Of a stretch of DNA of 64,000 nt, positions 29,891 through 41,015 are shown one piece after another. Origin of the DNA: Magnaporthiopsis rhizophila (Eukaryota; Ascomycota; Sordariomycetes; Magnaporthales; Magnaporthaceae); the NCBI GenBank assembly GCA_003049465.1, contig PYSS01000012.1:62001-126000 (forward strand). The letters are read 5' to 3'. A program made the position numbers and the translations under genes. The notes below the pieces were generated by a model that was given only the letters and a program-made list of their open reading frames with translations, made no database searches and was not told the DNA's origin. Within the stretch, counting starts at the first letter, position 1, and the number at the start of each line of letters is the position of its first letter.

Positions 29891-29913
29891 GCATTATACA
29901 CACCATCATCAAC
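28475..29913. promoter_or_regulatory. Divergent intergenic region with a TATA-like box and a 70-base poly-T leader
   Basis: Between the rhodopsin-domain gene (minus) and the small secreted precursor (plus). A CATAAATAG box at about 29699-29707 is followed by a CT-rich leader (about 29730-29819), then the poly-T tract. TACCTACCTAGGTACC occurs near 29115. No gene is recognised in the first 1.2 kb. Confidence 0.55.
29820..29889. repeat. 70-base poly-T tract in the 5' leader
   Basis: Seventy uninterrupted T ending 24 bases before the ATG at 29914. If transcription starts near the upstream TATA-like box, the mRNA leader would contain oligo-U close to the start codon. Confidence 0.95.
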
Positions 29914-30270
29914 ATGAGGGCCGTCTCCTTCATCAGTGCCGTACTCCTGCGAGCCTCGGGAGCCTCGGCGACGGCGGCGCCCTCCTCCGACCTCGGAGTC
30001 CGCTCCGATGTCGCCGCCGAGGAGGCGCCCCAGATGATCGCCGCCCGCTACGCGGGCAACCCGTGCAGGAAGGGCCCGGGGCACAAATGCCTGGCCGGGC
30101 GGCCCGGCGGCAGGCTGGGCAGCACCGAGAAGCGCGCCATCGACGTCGAGGAGCTTTCCAAGCGCCAATCCGAGGCCGCGCTCGCGCGTATGATGGAGTA
30201 CGCGAGCCGACCGGGCCCGAGGCCCAGACGGCAGTGCGTACGCAAGCCCGGCAGCTATTGCCTCAGCTGA
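29914..30270 (+). CDS. Small secreted peptide precursor with two Cys-pair units (pheromone-like, tentative), 118 aa
   Basis: The start at 29914 gives a signal peptide (MRAVSFISAVLLRASGASA). Only four cysteines are present, arranged as two similar units: NPCRKGPGHKCL (about residues 46-57) and QCVRKPGSYCLS at the very C-terminus. Both follow C-x4-G-x2-C-L. Dibasic kexin-type sites lie between them (EKR, SKR), and RR directly precedes the last unit, so a 12-residue C-terminal peptide could be released. This layout is like ascomycete alpha-pheromone precursors, whose repeats have C-x3-G-x2-C; here the loop is one residue longer and there is no Trp. Other possibilities are a different secreted peptide or an effector. 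No intron is needed. Confidence 0.65.
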   Translation: MRAVSFISAVLLRASGASATAAPSSDLGVRSDVAAEEAPQMIAARYAGNPCRKGPGHKCLAGRPGGRLGSTEKRAIDVEELSKRQSEAALARMMEYASRPGPRPRRQCVRKPGSYCLS

Positions 30271-30410
30271 GGGGACGACGCCGAGATCGAGCGCCTGAAA
30301 GAGTCTGTGCCAGCCCGTGCTTTCTTCATTGCTTTTTGTGTCTTCACACGTCTTGTTTTTCTGTTCTTTCCCCCACGTTTTTGTTTCCTAGTTCACATCT
30401 TTTTTTACGG

Positions 30411-30469
<59 letters not shown>

Positions 30470-30863
30470 TCCTCTTCTTCCTCTTCTTCCTCTTCTTCCT
30501 CTTCTTCCTCTTCTTTGCATTTGTTACGCCCGCTTTGATTCGTTTGTTATGTTCCTCTACTTGATCTAGCATTCTGGGTTTCTTCCCTAGCCCAGGCTTT
30601 CTCGCCGATCATGGCTTGATTTTTAGGACACGGTTTGCGGCATGGCTTTAGGGTTCTTTTCCCTAGCGAGCATTCGAATTGAGAAATGTTCCACCAAAAT
30701 TTCAATTCAATCCTATGGCATCTCCAGTGACACCCAATTCCGCTACGGGCAGTATGCTGATTACTGTTCTTCCACACCTATTTCTTGAGGAGACAGTATC
30801 GAACTCAACAGCCCCTCCCGTCTCCTGGCATGCCGTACACATAGCAAGTTCTGTCCATGGGCT
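30271..30863. other. 3' region of the peptide gene with simple repeats
   Basis: Between the peptide gene and the esterase (convergent). It holds the (CT)n and CTTCCTCTT tandem tracts listed separately. No gene is recognised. Confidence 0.5.
30415..30514. repeat. (CT)26 tract followed by a 9-bp CTTCCTCTT tandem
   Basis: An uninterrupted CT run from 30415 to about 30466, running directly into about five copies of a 9-bp pyrimidine unit ending near 30514. It lies in the predicted 3' UTR of the peptide gene and is a strict homopyrimidine strand of about 100 bases. Confidence 0.9.
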
Positions 30864-31964
30864 TCAGGCGGGCCAGTACTTGCTCACAAACTCAAGCGGC
30901 TCCTTCAGCCAGGGCGCATCGACAGTGTGGTCGACATCGAAGACATGAGGGCCCGTCTGGAAAGACAAATGAAGCGGTACATCCGACTGCAGCTTTTTGA
31001 GCTTGGTTGCCCACTCATCTGTATGTTCCCAGGGAACCTGTTTGTTTGTGCAAATCATCGGCTTTTTGTCAGTCATTTTGCGCACACATGGAGGTCAGTC
31101 ACTAAAACGACAAAAAAAAAAAAAAAAAAAAAAGGAACTCACCGCCTCGTCCTCCTTCGAATGGTAAAGCAAAATGGGAGGAAGCTTCCCGGCCGTCTCG
31201 AGGCTGATCCACGGGTCGAGGTACGCGTTGTCGCCCTCGAGGTCGGCGAACTTGCCGGCCTGCATCATGGCGGCGAGCAGATCCATGCGCGTTGCGAACG
31301 GCGCCCGCGCGCAGACGTGACCAGGCTCCAACCCGGCCAGATGCTCCTCGACGACCGAGTACGGCACTTTCTCGGGCCAGAAGGGTCGGGAGGATCCTTC
31401 CTTCCGCTCAAACTCTTCGCGCATCTTCTCGGCCAGCCGGAGCGCCGGGTACTGGATGATAAGACACTTGATGGGCAGCGACGTCATGCCTAGCAGCGCC
31501 ACCTGCGCCGTGTGGTAGCCGCCGCCGCTCTCGCCGACGACGATCACGTTGGAGGCGTCCAGGACTATGGCGCCGGCGGTGGACGCGACGGAGGTCAGGG
31601 CGGCCTGGGCGCCGCCGTCCTCGAGCCAGCGCCAAAAGTCGCGCGAGTCCTGGACGCCGTCGGCGACCTCGTGCTCGGGCCGCAGCCGGTAGTCGGGCGC
31701 GATGAGCACGGCCCCCGAGTCGCGGATCATCTCGAGGAAGAAGGGCCGCAGCGACGCGTCCGCCTCGCCCTCGGTCCACCCGCCTCCATGGTAGCGCACC
31801 ATGAGCGGCCTAGGGCCGGCGGGGAGGGCCTTGGGGATGACGAAGAAGGCGTAGATGGGGTGGTTGTTGACGTGCTTGTAGGGCACACGATAGACGTTGA
31901 ACTGGTCAACGATCTTGATGGTGTTGGGATGTTGGTTCTCGAGGTTGAGCTTGTAGGACTCCAT
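30864..31964 (-). CDS. Alpha/beta-hydrolase fold-3 esterase (HSL-like), about 331 aa, one intron
   Basis: Predicted carboxylesterase or lipase-like hydrolase of the hormone-sensitive-lipase group. Exon 1 is 31143-31964. A 105-nt intron, 31038-31142, has a GTGAGT donor and ACAG acceptor in phase 0. Exon 2 is 30864-31037. The oxyanion motif HGGGW, the nucleophile elbow GESGG (Ser in VIVVGESGGGYH) and DYRLRPEHE are present. The join gives HSKEDEAVPWEHTDEWATKL, which supplies the acid-residue region, and the catalytic His is probably in FDVDHTV. No signal peptide is seen, so it is likely intracellular. The intron carries an A22-like homopolymer, read as T on the coding strand, near 31112-31133. 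Confidence 0.93.
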
Positions 31965-33506
31965 GGCGATGATTGGGAGGTGTTTTGGAAGCTGGTCGTC
32001 GTCGACGGTAGTGCGAGTGTTAATTTTATTGTACAGTCAGTAAGTAGGTGGTCGGGATCTCTGGTAAGCAGCGTCGATCACATGGAAATTTGCGCTGGTG
32101 ATCGAGCGGCTATTTATCCCAACGCTCCATCAAAAACATCACCACTACAGCGCATCGAGGCCGTTTCGGCGGAACCTTCCTCTTTTCCGCGTCTCGGCGA
32201 TGCGCAGTAAGCCAGGTGCGGAGAGGGAGGTAGTGCAGATGTCTCCGGTCCGAGGGATAGATGCGAACAGATCCACCGCCTGCGCTGCCGTCACTCGGGC
32301 CGCCGCCGGCCTCACGATGACTCCCACGGCGTGTGTAATCAGCACTCGCCCTTAAGTAATTCCGAAACTCCGATATCACGCAACATTTGCATGACTAGAG
32401 GCGGCTCAACCAAGGATTCTCCATATTAGAGGCACGCGAAATGCTGCGACGTCGGGAATTTTTGCCGTGCTCTTTCTGCTGCCAGCCCGGGTTTTGTCGC
32501 CAATTACGACTTCCCGACGGCGATGTCTACGATCGCCCAGACTTTTATTTGGGCCTTTTCTTTTCTCTTTTCATTGTACTTTCGGACACAGACCTCTTCT
32601 AGTGAATGTCGAGCGTTTAGTGATCAATGAGCTTTGCGCTTCACTAACGTTTATGCGATTCGAGGGTGGCTATCACGTTGATGAACAACGCGCATTGAAT
32701 GTGTTGAACATCAGACAAGCCCTCACCCGTAGGGCCCAGCTCTTCCTGGACGGCGGCTCACCGCAACGAATCACCGTATATGTGGATATCCAAGATGCGG
32801 ATTCCAGTGTTCAGGGTGACTAGGTAGACATGTGTGTGGCCGACTTATATCTACATCGGGTCGAAAGTGCAACATCTTGAGGTAAACTGACTTGATTTCA
32901 CAATCGTGGCGAGCCGCCATGCGATTCGGCGCATTTTACTACTTTTGGTGGCAGATATCCGGGGTACAGGCAAACACAATCACAAAAGGCAAAGACATTC
33001 AAGGAAAGGCTATCAAGGGCAAAACCCAAAAAAAAAAAAAAAAAATGAGCAGTGGTTCGGTGCCAGTTGGTCGACATTGCAGTGACGAGGCCCCACGGTC
33101 TGACTTGAGCTGGGACCAAAGCTGAGCATGGAAGGTTGAGCAAGTCAGTGTCTACGTACCTTTGGTAGTTAAATGGGAACCAATGTATGAGCCTTTGAAC
33201 CTCCCTTCACTTTCTATTCACTTTGCGAACAAGGGAATAAAGAAATACATACAGTTTCTGGGCTGGAGCTCGCTTGAATACCCTATGTCCCCCTCTCATA
33301 AAGTCGATTTATGTTCGGCGTTTTCTCTCGAAGCCTCGCCGGCCTCTCCACTTGCCGTAGCTTCGCTTGCTGTCACATCTTGACCGACAAGCAGTCTACC
33401 AGACACCTCCACCTACCTCGCAGGGGATACTCTCTCCGTCCGCTCCGCTCTTGTTGCGCGACCAGATACGGGGACTGGTCAAGATACCCGATCGGTTGCA
33501 GCAAAA
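31965..33506. other. Divergent intergenic region
   Basis: About 1.5 kb between the esterase (minus) and the ABC transporter (plus). Short frames inside show no family features. A poly-A run is present near 33029-33045. Confidence 0.5.
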
Positions 33507-36500
33507 ATGTCAGATACGATGGCGCCGGCGCACCCGGTTCCCTGGAACCCCAGCCCGAGAGTTTTGGCTCTTCAGGAGAGCCACAAGTACGTTCCTCATG
33601 AACCCCATCCGGCCCCTGTTTGGGCTCCCTTGCCTTTGGATTTCCTGGTTTGCTGACTACGTAGGTTCCTTTATACCCATTAGTGAATATGGCGCTTGGT
33701 GGATTCGTTGCCTCGGATCCCTGTCAGCCTCAGGATGGCCTCAAAGCCTGCTCCTCCTCGCCGCCCTCCTGCTGGCCCTGAGAGCGTACCGCCAGGGACG
33801 GGCTATGCCAGCAAGGGGCGCATCATCGGTCGGCTCGGTCGTCCTCGAAGTCCTCGCACAAATATTTCGGTTTTCCGCCCTCGTCTTCATCGCCATCGGG
33901 GCGGTAGAGACGGGCAGCTACACCGCCGACAGCATTGCCGTGGCGGCCGTGTTCGGCTTCGGACTCGCGAATCTGCTGCCCTACACGCGCTAGCGACAGA
34001 GCTGCCTGGCGGTGATCAACATGCTCTTTGTCGGCTCCTTTGTCCTCCTCGCGGCCAGGGAGCTCCTCCCTTGGTTCGAGCTCCGGCCGGCGCACCAGCA
34101 CAACGTCATGATCACCTTGGCCACCGTGTCGCTTGCCGCTGCACTCTTGACAGCCATGATCACACCCAGGCCATGGATCCCCCCAGCACATCCCCAGCCG
34201 GCCTCGGTCTGGGCGGCGGCGGCGGCGGCAGACGAGGAGGCGGTGTCTGTTGGTCCCAGCCCAGAGGAGACGGCCAGCTTTGTCAACCGTTACTGCTGGT
34301 ACGGTTGGCTCAGCCCATTGGTGTACAAGTCTTTTGCCAGCGAATCCGTCATCGGGATGGACGACCTCCCCAGCCTCCCCTGGTACGACGAGCCCAGGCT
34401 TTTGCTGGCCAGGATAAACCAAGCCAGGAAGGGAGGCAGGCGGATGCTCGACGCTGTTGTCCGGTTTCTTTCCTGGGAGCTTGCATCCATGGCCGTGTGG
34501 ATCGCCCTGGCCGCCGTTTTCGAGCTCGTCGTCCCGCTGGCTCTGTTCAACTTCTCTGCCTATTTCGAGAGCCCACAGGCGGCCAGTCTGCATCCGTCTT
34601 TTTGGATCGCGTTGGGCTTCTTCAGTTACCTGATCCGCTCGCAGACAAACCAGCAGTACATCTTTACGGCGACGCGGTTGTGCGTCCGCTTGAATTCGGG
34701 CATGACGCAGGAGCTGTATCAGACAGCCATGGCCAGCATGGAGCTCTCGTCGTCGGTCATCAGGGATCTTGTCGGCAAGGTGAGCGCAAGGCCGAAGCCG
34801 CGCGGCGGCGGCGCGGTCAAGGGGAAGAAGAGCGCCAAGACGACGACGCCGGCTGGGCAGCTCGCCAACCTCATGTCCTCGGACATTGACGCCATCTTCA
34901 AGGCGCGCGACTTTGTCACGACGCTCGTCGGCGTCCCGATCAGCTGCATCTTCGTCTGCCTCGGCCTGTTCCAGCTGCACGGATGGCCGGCGCCGGTCGG
35001 GTTCGCCGTGATGCTGCTCAGCATCGCCCTCCCGCTCAAGACGGCAACGTGGATGTCGCAGGCCCAGAGAAAGGTCAAGAGCAGGCAGGACCACCGCATC
35101 TCGCTCGTCTCCGAGTACGTGAGCCTGATCCGCCCGATCAAGTACTTCGCCTGGGAGGACATTGCGTCCCGGCGCATCGGCGAGGTCCGGACCAAGGAGC
35201 AGGCCCGGCTGTGGACGGTGGGTCTGATGCAGGCGCTGACGGCCCAGCTCGCCGAGAGCATCCCCGTCCTGGCCGTGCTCGTCATCCTGGCCTGCCACGT
35301 CTGCGTCGTCGGGGAGCCGCTCTCGGCCGCCGGCGCCTTCACGACCGTGTACCTGACCACGACGCTGCGCGGCAACCTCGTGAACCTGGGCTCCATGTGG
35401 CGCAAGGGGCAAAACGCCTGGATATCCATCGGACGGCTCGACACCTTCTTCAGTAAAGTCACGCCGCTGGCCACGTACCCGGAGGGCCCGCTGAGACTTC
35501 ACAACGCCTCCTTCCAAAAGGGGACATTCACGCTCGACAGGATCACGCTCGGTCTCGATGACATCGTCGAGGGAGGGCTCCATGTGCTTTCGGGCGACTC
35601 GGGATCCGGCAAGACGTTGCTGCTGCGGGCAATACTGGGCGAGGTCAGCCTCGTGGAAGACGACGACGAGGAGATCCTGCAACGCCCGAGAGTGACAAGA
35701 CCAAAGCAGCGTCATCTACGCCTCGCAGACGCCGTGGCTGATGAACATGACCATCAAGGACAACATCGTCTTCTTCGCCGAGTTTGACCACGAGCGCTAC
35801 AAGAAAGTTGTCACAGCATGCTGCCTTGACGACGACCTGATGGTGCTCCCCAAGGGCGGCATGACGATGGCGGGCGAGAACGGGTCTGCTCTGTCTAGTA
35901 AGTAGCAGGCCAGACTTTCGTTCCAGGTGTGCTCCAGATCCATAGTGGGTTGCTCGCTCTAACGTCATGGCTGCTTTCTCTTGCTTCTTTAGGAGGACAG
36001 AGAGCCCGGTTCGCCCTGGCACGCACACTCTACGCCGCCAAGGAAGGGTCGCCGGTCTTACTGGACGACATATTCGCCGCTCTCGACAACCGAACAACCA
36101 ACCAGGTCTGGCAGCGGTGCTTCTGCAGCGACCTGCTGCGGGGCAAAACCGTCATCCTGGCCACGCGGCTGGAGCAGGTGCTGAGCGAGTGCGACCGCCA
36201 CTTCGTCATGGACGGCGGTCGGATCGTGGATAGGGAGAGTCGCCTCGTGAGCGAGCGGCAATCCATCGACGTTCCGGCGGGTTACTCGTCTTCCGATGAC
36301 GAAGGCGCTGCGGACGTGCGCGAGGAGGCGGCGACTATGCGCGACGGTGGTACTGCCGAGACTCCTTCTGCCGATCGCGCCGAGCCCAGCGCCGCCAGTG
36401 CAGAAGCAGGACCCAGCAGCAGTCGGCCGACCGCCAAGCTCACCCGGAAGCTGTCGGTGCGTCTCATCAGGAGGACCGGGACGGACGAGATCAGGAGCGA

Positions 36501-38744
36501 GATGGCCGCTAGTCAGGGCAGCGGGAGGAGGATGGGTGTGTACCCCTGACTGAGTTTGATGATCGTATGCTGTTCGAGACCGACCATGATATATCACTAA
36601 CCAGATGGCATCCCCCTTTCTCAGTCCTCGAATATATGCAGTACTTTGGCAAGCCCAGTTACATCGTCATCGTCCTCGGCAGCATGGTCCTGGCCAACCT
36701 CGCCTACATCGCCAGCTCCCGCTGGCTCGCGAACTGGGTACACGCATACGAGAAGGGCCGCGCCACCCCATCAAGCCCCCACGCGCCATACTACCTTGGT
36801 ATCTTCGCGCTCCTGTGCGTGCTCGAGGCCGGCTTCGCGCTGACGCGGTCGCTGCTGTTCGCGCGCGGGGCCTGGGTGGCCGCGCGGAAGCTACACGCGG
36901 CGCTGGTGTCGGCCGTGCTCGGCGCGCCGCTGGGCTGGCACAACGCGACGCCGGCGGGGCGGGTGGTGAACCGCTTCTCGCGCGACGTCGACTCGCTCGA
37001 CACGGATCTGAACCGCACGCTCATGACCGCGCTCGGCCTGGGAGTTCAGACCGCGGTGCGCCTGCTGGCCGTGACGGCCGTGCTGCCCGTCTTCGTGGCG
37101 CCCGCCCTGGTCTTTGGCGCCCTCGGCTGCCTCGCCCGAGAGATGTACACGCGCGCCGCCGTCCCGGTCAAGCGCCTGCTCTCGTCGTCCCAGAGTCCCG
37201 TCTTCTCGCTCATAGGCGACACCCTGACGGGGCTGGCCGTCATCCGCGCCACGAGGTCGATGCGCCAGCACCACCGGGGACAGGATGAGGACGACAATGG
37301 TGGACACGACCGAAGCGGCGGCGGCGGCGGCCTTTTCCAGGACCTGCTCGCCGATCGCCTGCGTGACTACTCGAGAGCCATGGAGGCCAACTACAACCTG
37401 AACCGATGGGTCGACGTGCGCGTCGACCTGGCCGCGGCGTGCATCATGCTCTTCGCCGGCGTGATTGCCCTGTTCTACGGCTCGTTGGTCCCGGCCGCCA
37501 TGATCGCCTTCTCCATGTCGCAAGCCACCGGCCTAGGCGAGACGATCCTGAAGCTTGTGCGGTCGACAAACGATCTGGAGGTTGAGCTGCAAAGCGTGAG
37601 TATCCCTAAGAAGTACTCCTGAGCTTTTCCATTCTAACCAACGCGTCTCAAGTTTGCCCGAGTCCGCGAGTACACAAACGTGGAGCCCGAAGACGCAGAC
37701 GAAGACGATCTAGACCAAGAGCCGCCGCGGCCGTCGTGGCCCGAGCACGGCGCCGTGGTCTTCGACAGGGCGACGGTGCGGTACGAGCCCGACGGGCCCG
37801 ACATTTTGCGCAACGTCAGCTTCGCCGTCGCGGCAGGCGAGCGGTGCACGGTGGTCGGGCGCACGGGCTCGGGCAAGAGCACGCTGATGCTGTCGCTGAT
37901 GCGCTTCACGCACGTCGCCTCGGGTGCAATCACGTACGGCGGCGTCGACGTCTCGGCCGTGCCGCGCCGCGTCCTGCGCTCGCGCCTGACCGTCATCCCG
38001 CAGGAGGCTGTCCTTCTCGCGGGGTCGGTGCGGTCCAACCTGGACCCGCGCGGCGAGGTGTCTGACGACTGCCTCAACGCCGCGCTGGCCGAGTGCGCCC
38101 GGAGCGCGTCGCTCTCGCACCTCGTCGAGCAAGTTATGGGAAGCAGTAGTAGCCTGGCGTCTCGTGGAAAGCGTCCAGAGGAGACGGAGGAAGAAGTAGA
38201 TGAACCTTCGGAACAAACCACGCTTTTGGCCAAACGTCCCACTTCAACAGCGTCCGTACCCACCGACGACGCGGGAGTTGGCTCCTCCGCGGGCGTGTCC
38301 ACCACCGCCCTTCCCACCCAGGCAGTCCACAAGACGGGCCTCAGCCTCGACGGCGAGGTCGAGCCGGCCGGGGCCAACTTCTCGCACGGGCAGCGGCAGA
38401 TCCTCTCGCTGTGCCGGGCGCTCGTGCGGTCGCGCCAACAGCGGCCGGCGGCCGGCAAGCTGATGATGCTGGACGAGGCCACGGCCTCGATGGACAGCAA
38501 GGCCGACGAGATGGCCCAGGACGTGCTGCGCCGCGAGCCGGCGCGTGTCGCCGACGACGACGACGGCCGCCGCCGCACCCTCATAACCATCGCACACCGC
38601 CTCTCGACCATCATGGACTACGACAAGGTCATCGTCATGGACCAGGGTGTCGTCAGGGAGGTGGGCGCGCCCCGTGAGCTGGAGAACAGACCGGGCTCCC
38701 TTTTCGCGGACATGGTGCTGGCTGAGCGACTCAGATCCCAGTGA
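33507..38744 (+). CDS. ABCC-type full ABC transporter with two apparent lesions
   Basis: A membrane exporter of the MRP/YOR1 class. Exons as read: 33507-33586, 33684-35897, 35993-36535, 36625-37595, 37653-38744. Introns have donors GTACGT, GTAAGT, GTGTGT and GTGAGT, and phases agree. Contents: a short N-terminal membrane region, TMD1 with AYF-type helices and YVSLIRPIKYFAWE, NBD1 (Walker A GDSGSGKT, signature SALSRGQRARFALAR, Walker B SPVLLDD), TMD2 (VVNRFSRDVDSLD), NBD2 (GRTGSGKST, FSHGQRQILSLCRAL, KLMMLDEATASMD, TIAHRLSTI). Two defects are seen. An in-frame TAG at 33991-33993 interrupts a continuous frame. A +1 shift is needed at about 35697-35707, before SVIYASQTPWLMN. A 45-nt intron might remove the first; no plausible intron removes the second. 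It may be a recent pseudogene or an assembly error. Confidence 0.85.
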
Positions 38745-39253
38745 ATTGGTCGGGGCGTTGAATTTCTATGCGTCAGCTAGTTTTCTTTGTGTTTTGGAGA
38801 GGCATCTCCATAATTATCCTTCGGTTTAGCCACTCGCTCTTCCCCAGAGTCGGCATCTGGTGTTTTGGAGCGGCCTGGGTTAGGAAGAGATTACATACCG
38901 CTTAGGCTGTTTCTACCCCTTCATATGACATACAAACAGCCCGCCCGAACTCAGAAGCGGACAATCCGTCTAATAAACCTGCCATGTGCTGCCATCGATA
39001 CGAGCATCATTTCCGATGCCTAGCTTGGAACCAAGAAACAAATCAAATACATAGTCCGAAGGATCAAGTCACCTAAGCTGAACATAAAAATATGACAAAA
39101 CCAACAAAAAGATGCGACGTTCCATTTTGGTCCATGACTGGGAACCTGACGATCATACAGCTCACAACGGCCTAGAAAAGTACAAAGAACAGAGACTGTA
39201 CCTGTGACACCCACCCTTCAGGCCGCACCTCCTGGGAAGCAACACCAGACTGG
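38745..39253. other. Convergent intergenic region
   Basis: About 510 bases holding the 3' flanks of the ABC transporter and the Yip1-family gene. Nothing else is recognised. Confidence 0.5.
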
Positions 39254-40439
39254 CTAAGGTGCAGGATAGCTGATGAAGCACAAGCAGCCTAGCCCCAGGT
39301 AAAAGACAAAGAGCGGGTAGACGGCAAGGCCAACCCTGTTGTTGACAACGCCGCTGCCGCCAAGGATGCTCACGCCCGCAGCCATGGCCCAGGCGACGAG
39401 CACCAGGTAGACGGGGATGCGGGCAATCCAGTAAAGGTTGAAGGCCGAAAGCAGGGACGCAATGACGAGCGGGAACAGCGTGTAGCCGATGATGCAGACA
39501 CTCTGCGCGAAAGAGCTGTTGAGAAAATGAAAACGTCAGCAGGGTGGTACTTGCGTGGTAGAGGATAATAAAAAAAATAAACATAAAAAAAAACTCACAT
39601 GTTGCCTCCCAAAAGCTTGATCTGCAGCGTCACGACAGCCTCACCGATCCAGACCATGGCAAAGACGCCGCTGAAGACGACGTCCTTTTGCGTAGCGCTG
39701 GCGTTGAAGCTTAGCAGCAAGCTGAGCAGCAGGCAAAAGATGAGCGGACCCCATAGGTCCCAGTCTCGGAGACCTGGGGTCATGTTGCTCTGGTTGAGCA
39801 GCGTCTCCGGGTCGAGGACGCGACCGGCCAGGCCGGCGAGCTCGTCGCGCGTGCCCGAGAGCCCCGCGGTCCGCACGTTGGCGTAGGCGCCGCGGATGCC
39901 CTCGGCCGACTCGAACATGGTGCCGCCAAAGAGGTAGCGAGGGTACAGCACCTCGCGCACCTTGCCCCACACGGCCAGCAGGTCGCGCCGCAGCGTCTCC
40001 CACACCGATTCGTCGATCGTGTTCTGCCCTGCCGCCCGGTCCTCGCCCGGTATCCGCGACGTTAGAAAGTTCTCCGCCCGCCGCGAGCCCGAGCCGGAGG
40101 CGCCGGCGCCGCTGCTGCTGCTGCTGCCGATGTTACCCGTTAGAGGGGCGCGGGAGGACGACGATTGGTTCGCGACGAGGGGGTCATCGAACTCGTTCAG
40201 GTCGGCTGGAGGAGTTTGAGGCGGGTTGTTTTTGTCTCGTCAGCACAAACTGTTCTTCACGAAATAAAATAATAAAAAAATAAATAAAAAAAAGCAAGCA
40301 AGCATGGCTGGCTCCCTCTCCCAAATTCAGCGAGAATCCGCGGCTTCGGGTACGCCAGGCTTTACGCACCTTCATCGGGGTCTATCAGGTCGTCGTCGTC
40401 GACGTTGGACACTTGGTCGTAGGGCTTGTGAGTGGCCAT
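39254..40439 (-). CDS. Yip1-family Golgi/ER membrane protein (YIP4/YIPF6-like), about 312 aa, three exons
   Basis: Multi-spanning protein of the Rab-interacting Yip1 family in the early secretory pathway. Exons: 40370-40439, 39599-40205, 39254-39515, with donors GTGCGT and GTGAGT and phases 1 and 2. The N-terminal cytosolic part begins MATHKPYDQVSNVDDDD and contains NTIDESVWETLRRDLLAVWGKVREVLYP, a family hallmark. Membrane segments follow: WDLWGPLIFCLLLSLLLSF, VFSGVFAMVWIGEAVVTLQ, then LLGGNISFAQSVCIIGYTLFPLVI, RIPVYLVLVAWAMAAGVSIL and VYPLFVFYLGLGCLCFIS. The last block is nearly invariant in YIP4-type proteins, which supports the assignment. The first intron is long (164 nt). Confidence 0.93.
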
Positions 40440-40551
40440 GCTGTGCTTCCCGTCGTCGGAGAGAGGTTCGTTTTTGCCCGGATTCTAGGTCCGAGCGACG
40501 TCTGCTTCGGTGTGCGGTAATTACGGCACGCAATAGGTGGTCGTGTTTGTT

Positions 40552-40593
<42 letters not shown>

Positions 40594-41015
40594 TTGGGAA
40601 TGATTGCTGATGGGAGGGGACTGCGCCTTGGGCCAGATCCACGTTGCCTCAAACCGTGACGCCAGCAGAAGTGGTCCAAGCTCCTGGGCCAGACAGGTGA
40701 GCGGGTGCTAAAAGTGGGCCCGAGCTACCATCCCTCGCTGTTCTAAGCGCGGGAGTGCACCAGTTACCTAAGCGGCGACCTACTATTTTCACTTCTACTT
40801 CATTCAACAAGCGAGTATCGAGTATCATAAAAAATCATCAAAAAAATCAAGTAGATTGATTGAAATCATCCATCCTAGCCTCTTTGCTATGCCCAACCAA
40901 AATAAACATTATAAACCCCCGCTTACAACGGTCCAATTTGAACAAGGGGATATCGGTTTTCATACAAGTCGCCAAAACAAAAAGTCCAAATACGCGCTCA
41001 TCATTATCCATCAAC
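40440..41015. other. Intergenic region with a trinucleotide repeat
   Basis: Promoter of the Yip1-family gene and 3' flank of the PAS gene. It contains a (TCG)n tract at about 40551-40593. No gene is recognised. Confidence 0.5.
40551..40593. repeat. (TCG)14 trinucleotide repeat
   Basis: About fourteen uninterrupted TCG/GTC units, roughly 110 bases upstream of the Yip1-family start codon. Confidence 0.93.

Noticed and set aside
29803..29913. N-terminal extension of the small secreted protein through the poly-T tract
   Set aside because: It would encode a long Phe run. The ATG at 29914 directly gives a normal signal peptide.
30464..30514. Regular 9-bp repeats considered as a CRISPR-like array
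   Set aside because: Direct tandem units without spacers in a eukaryotic 3' flank; this is a microsatellite.
33823..35715. 630-codon open frame on the minus strand
   Set aside because: Antisense of the ABC transporter exon. The sense strand has unmistakable transporter motifs.
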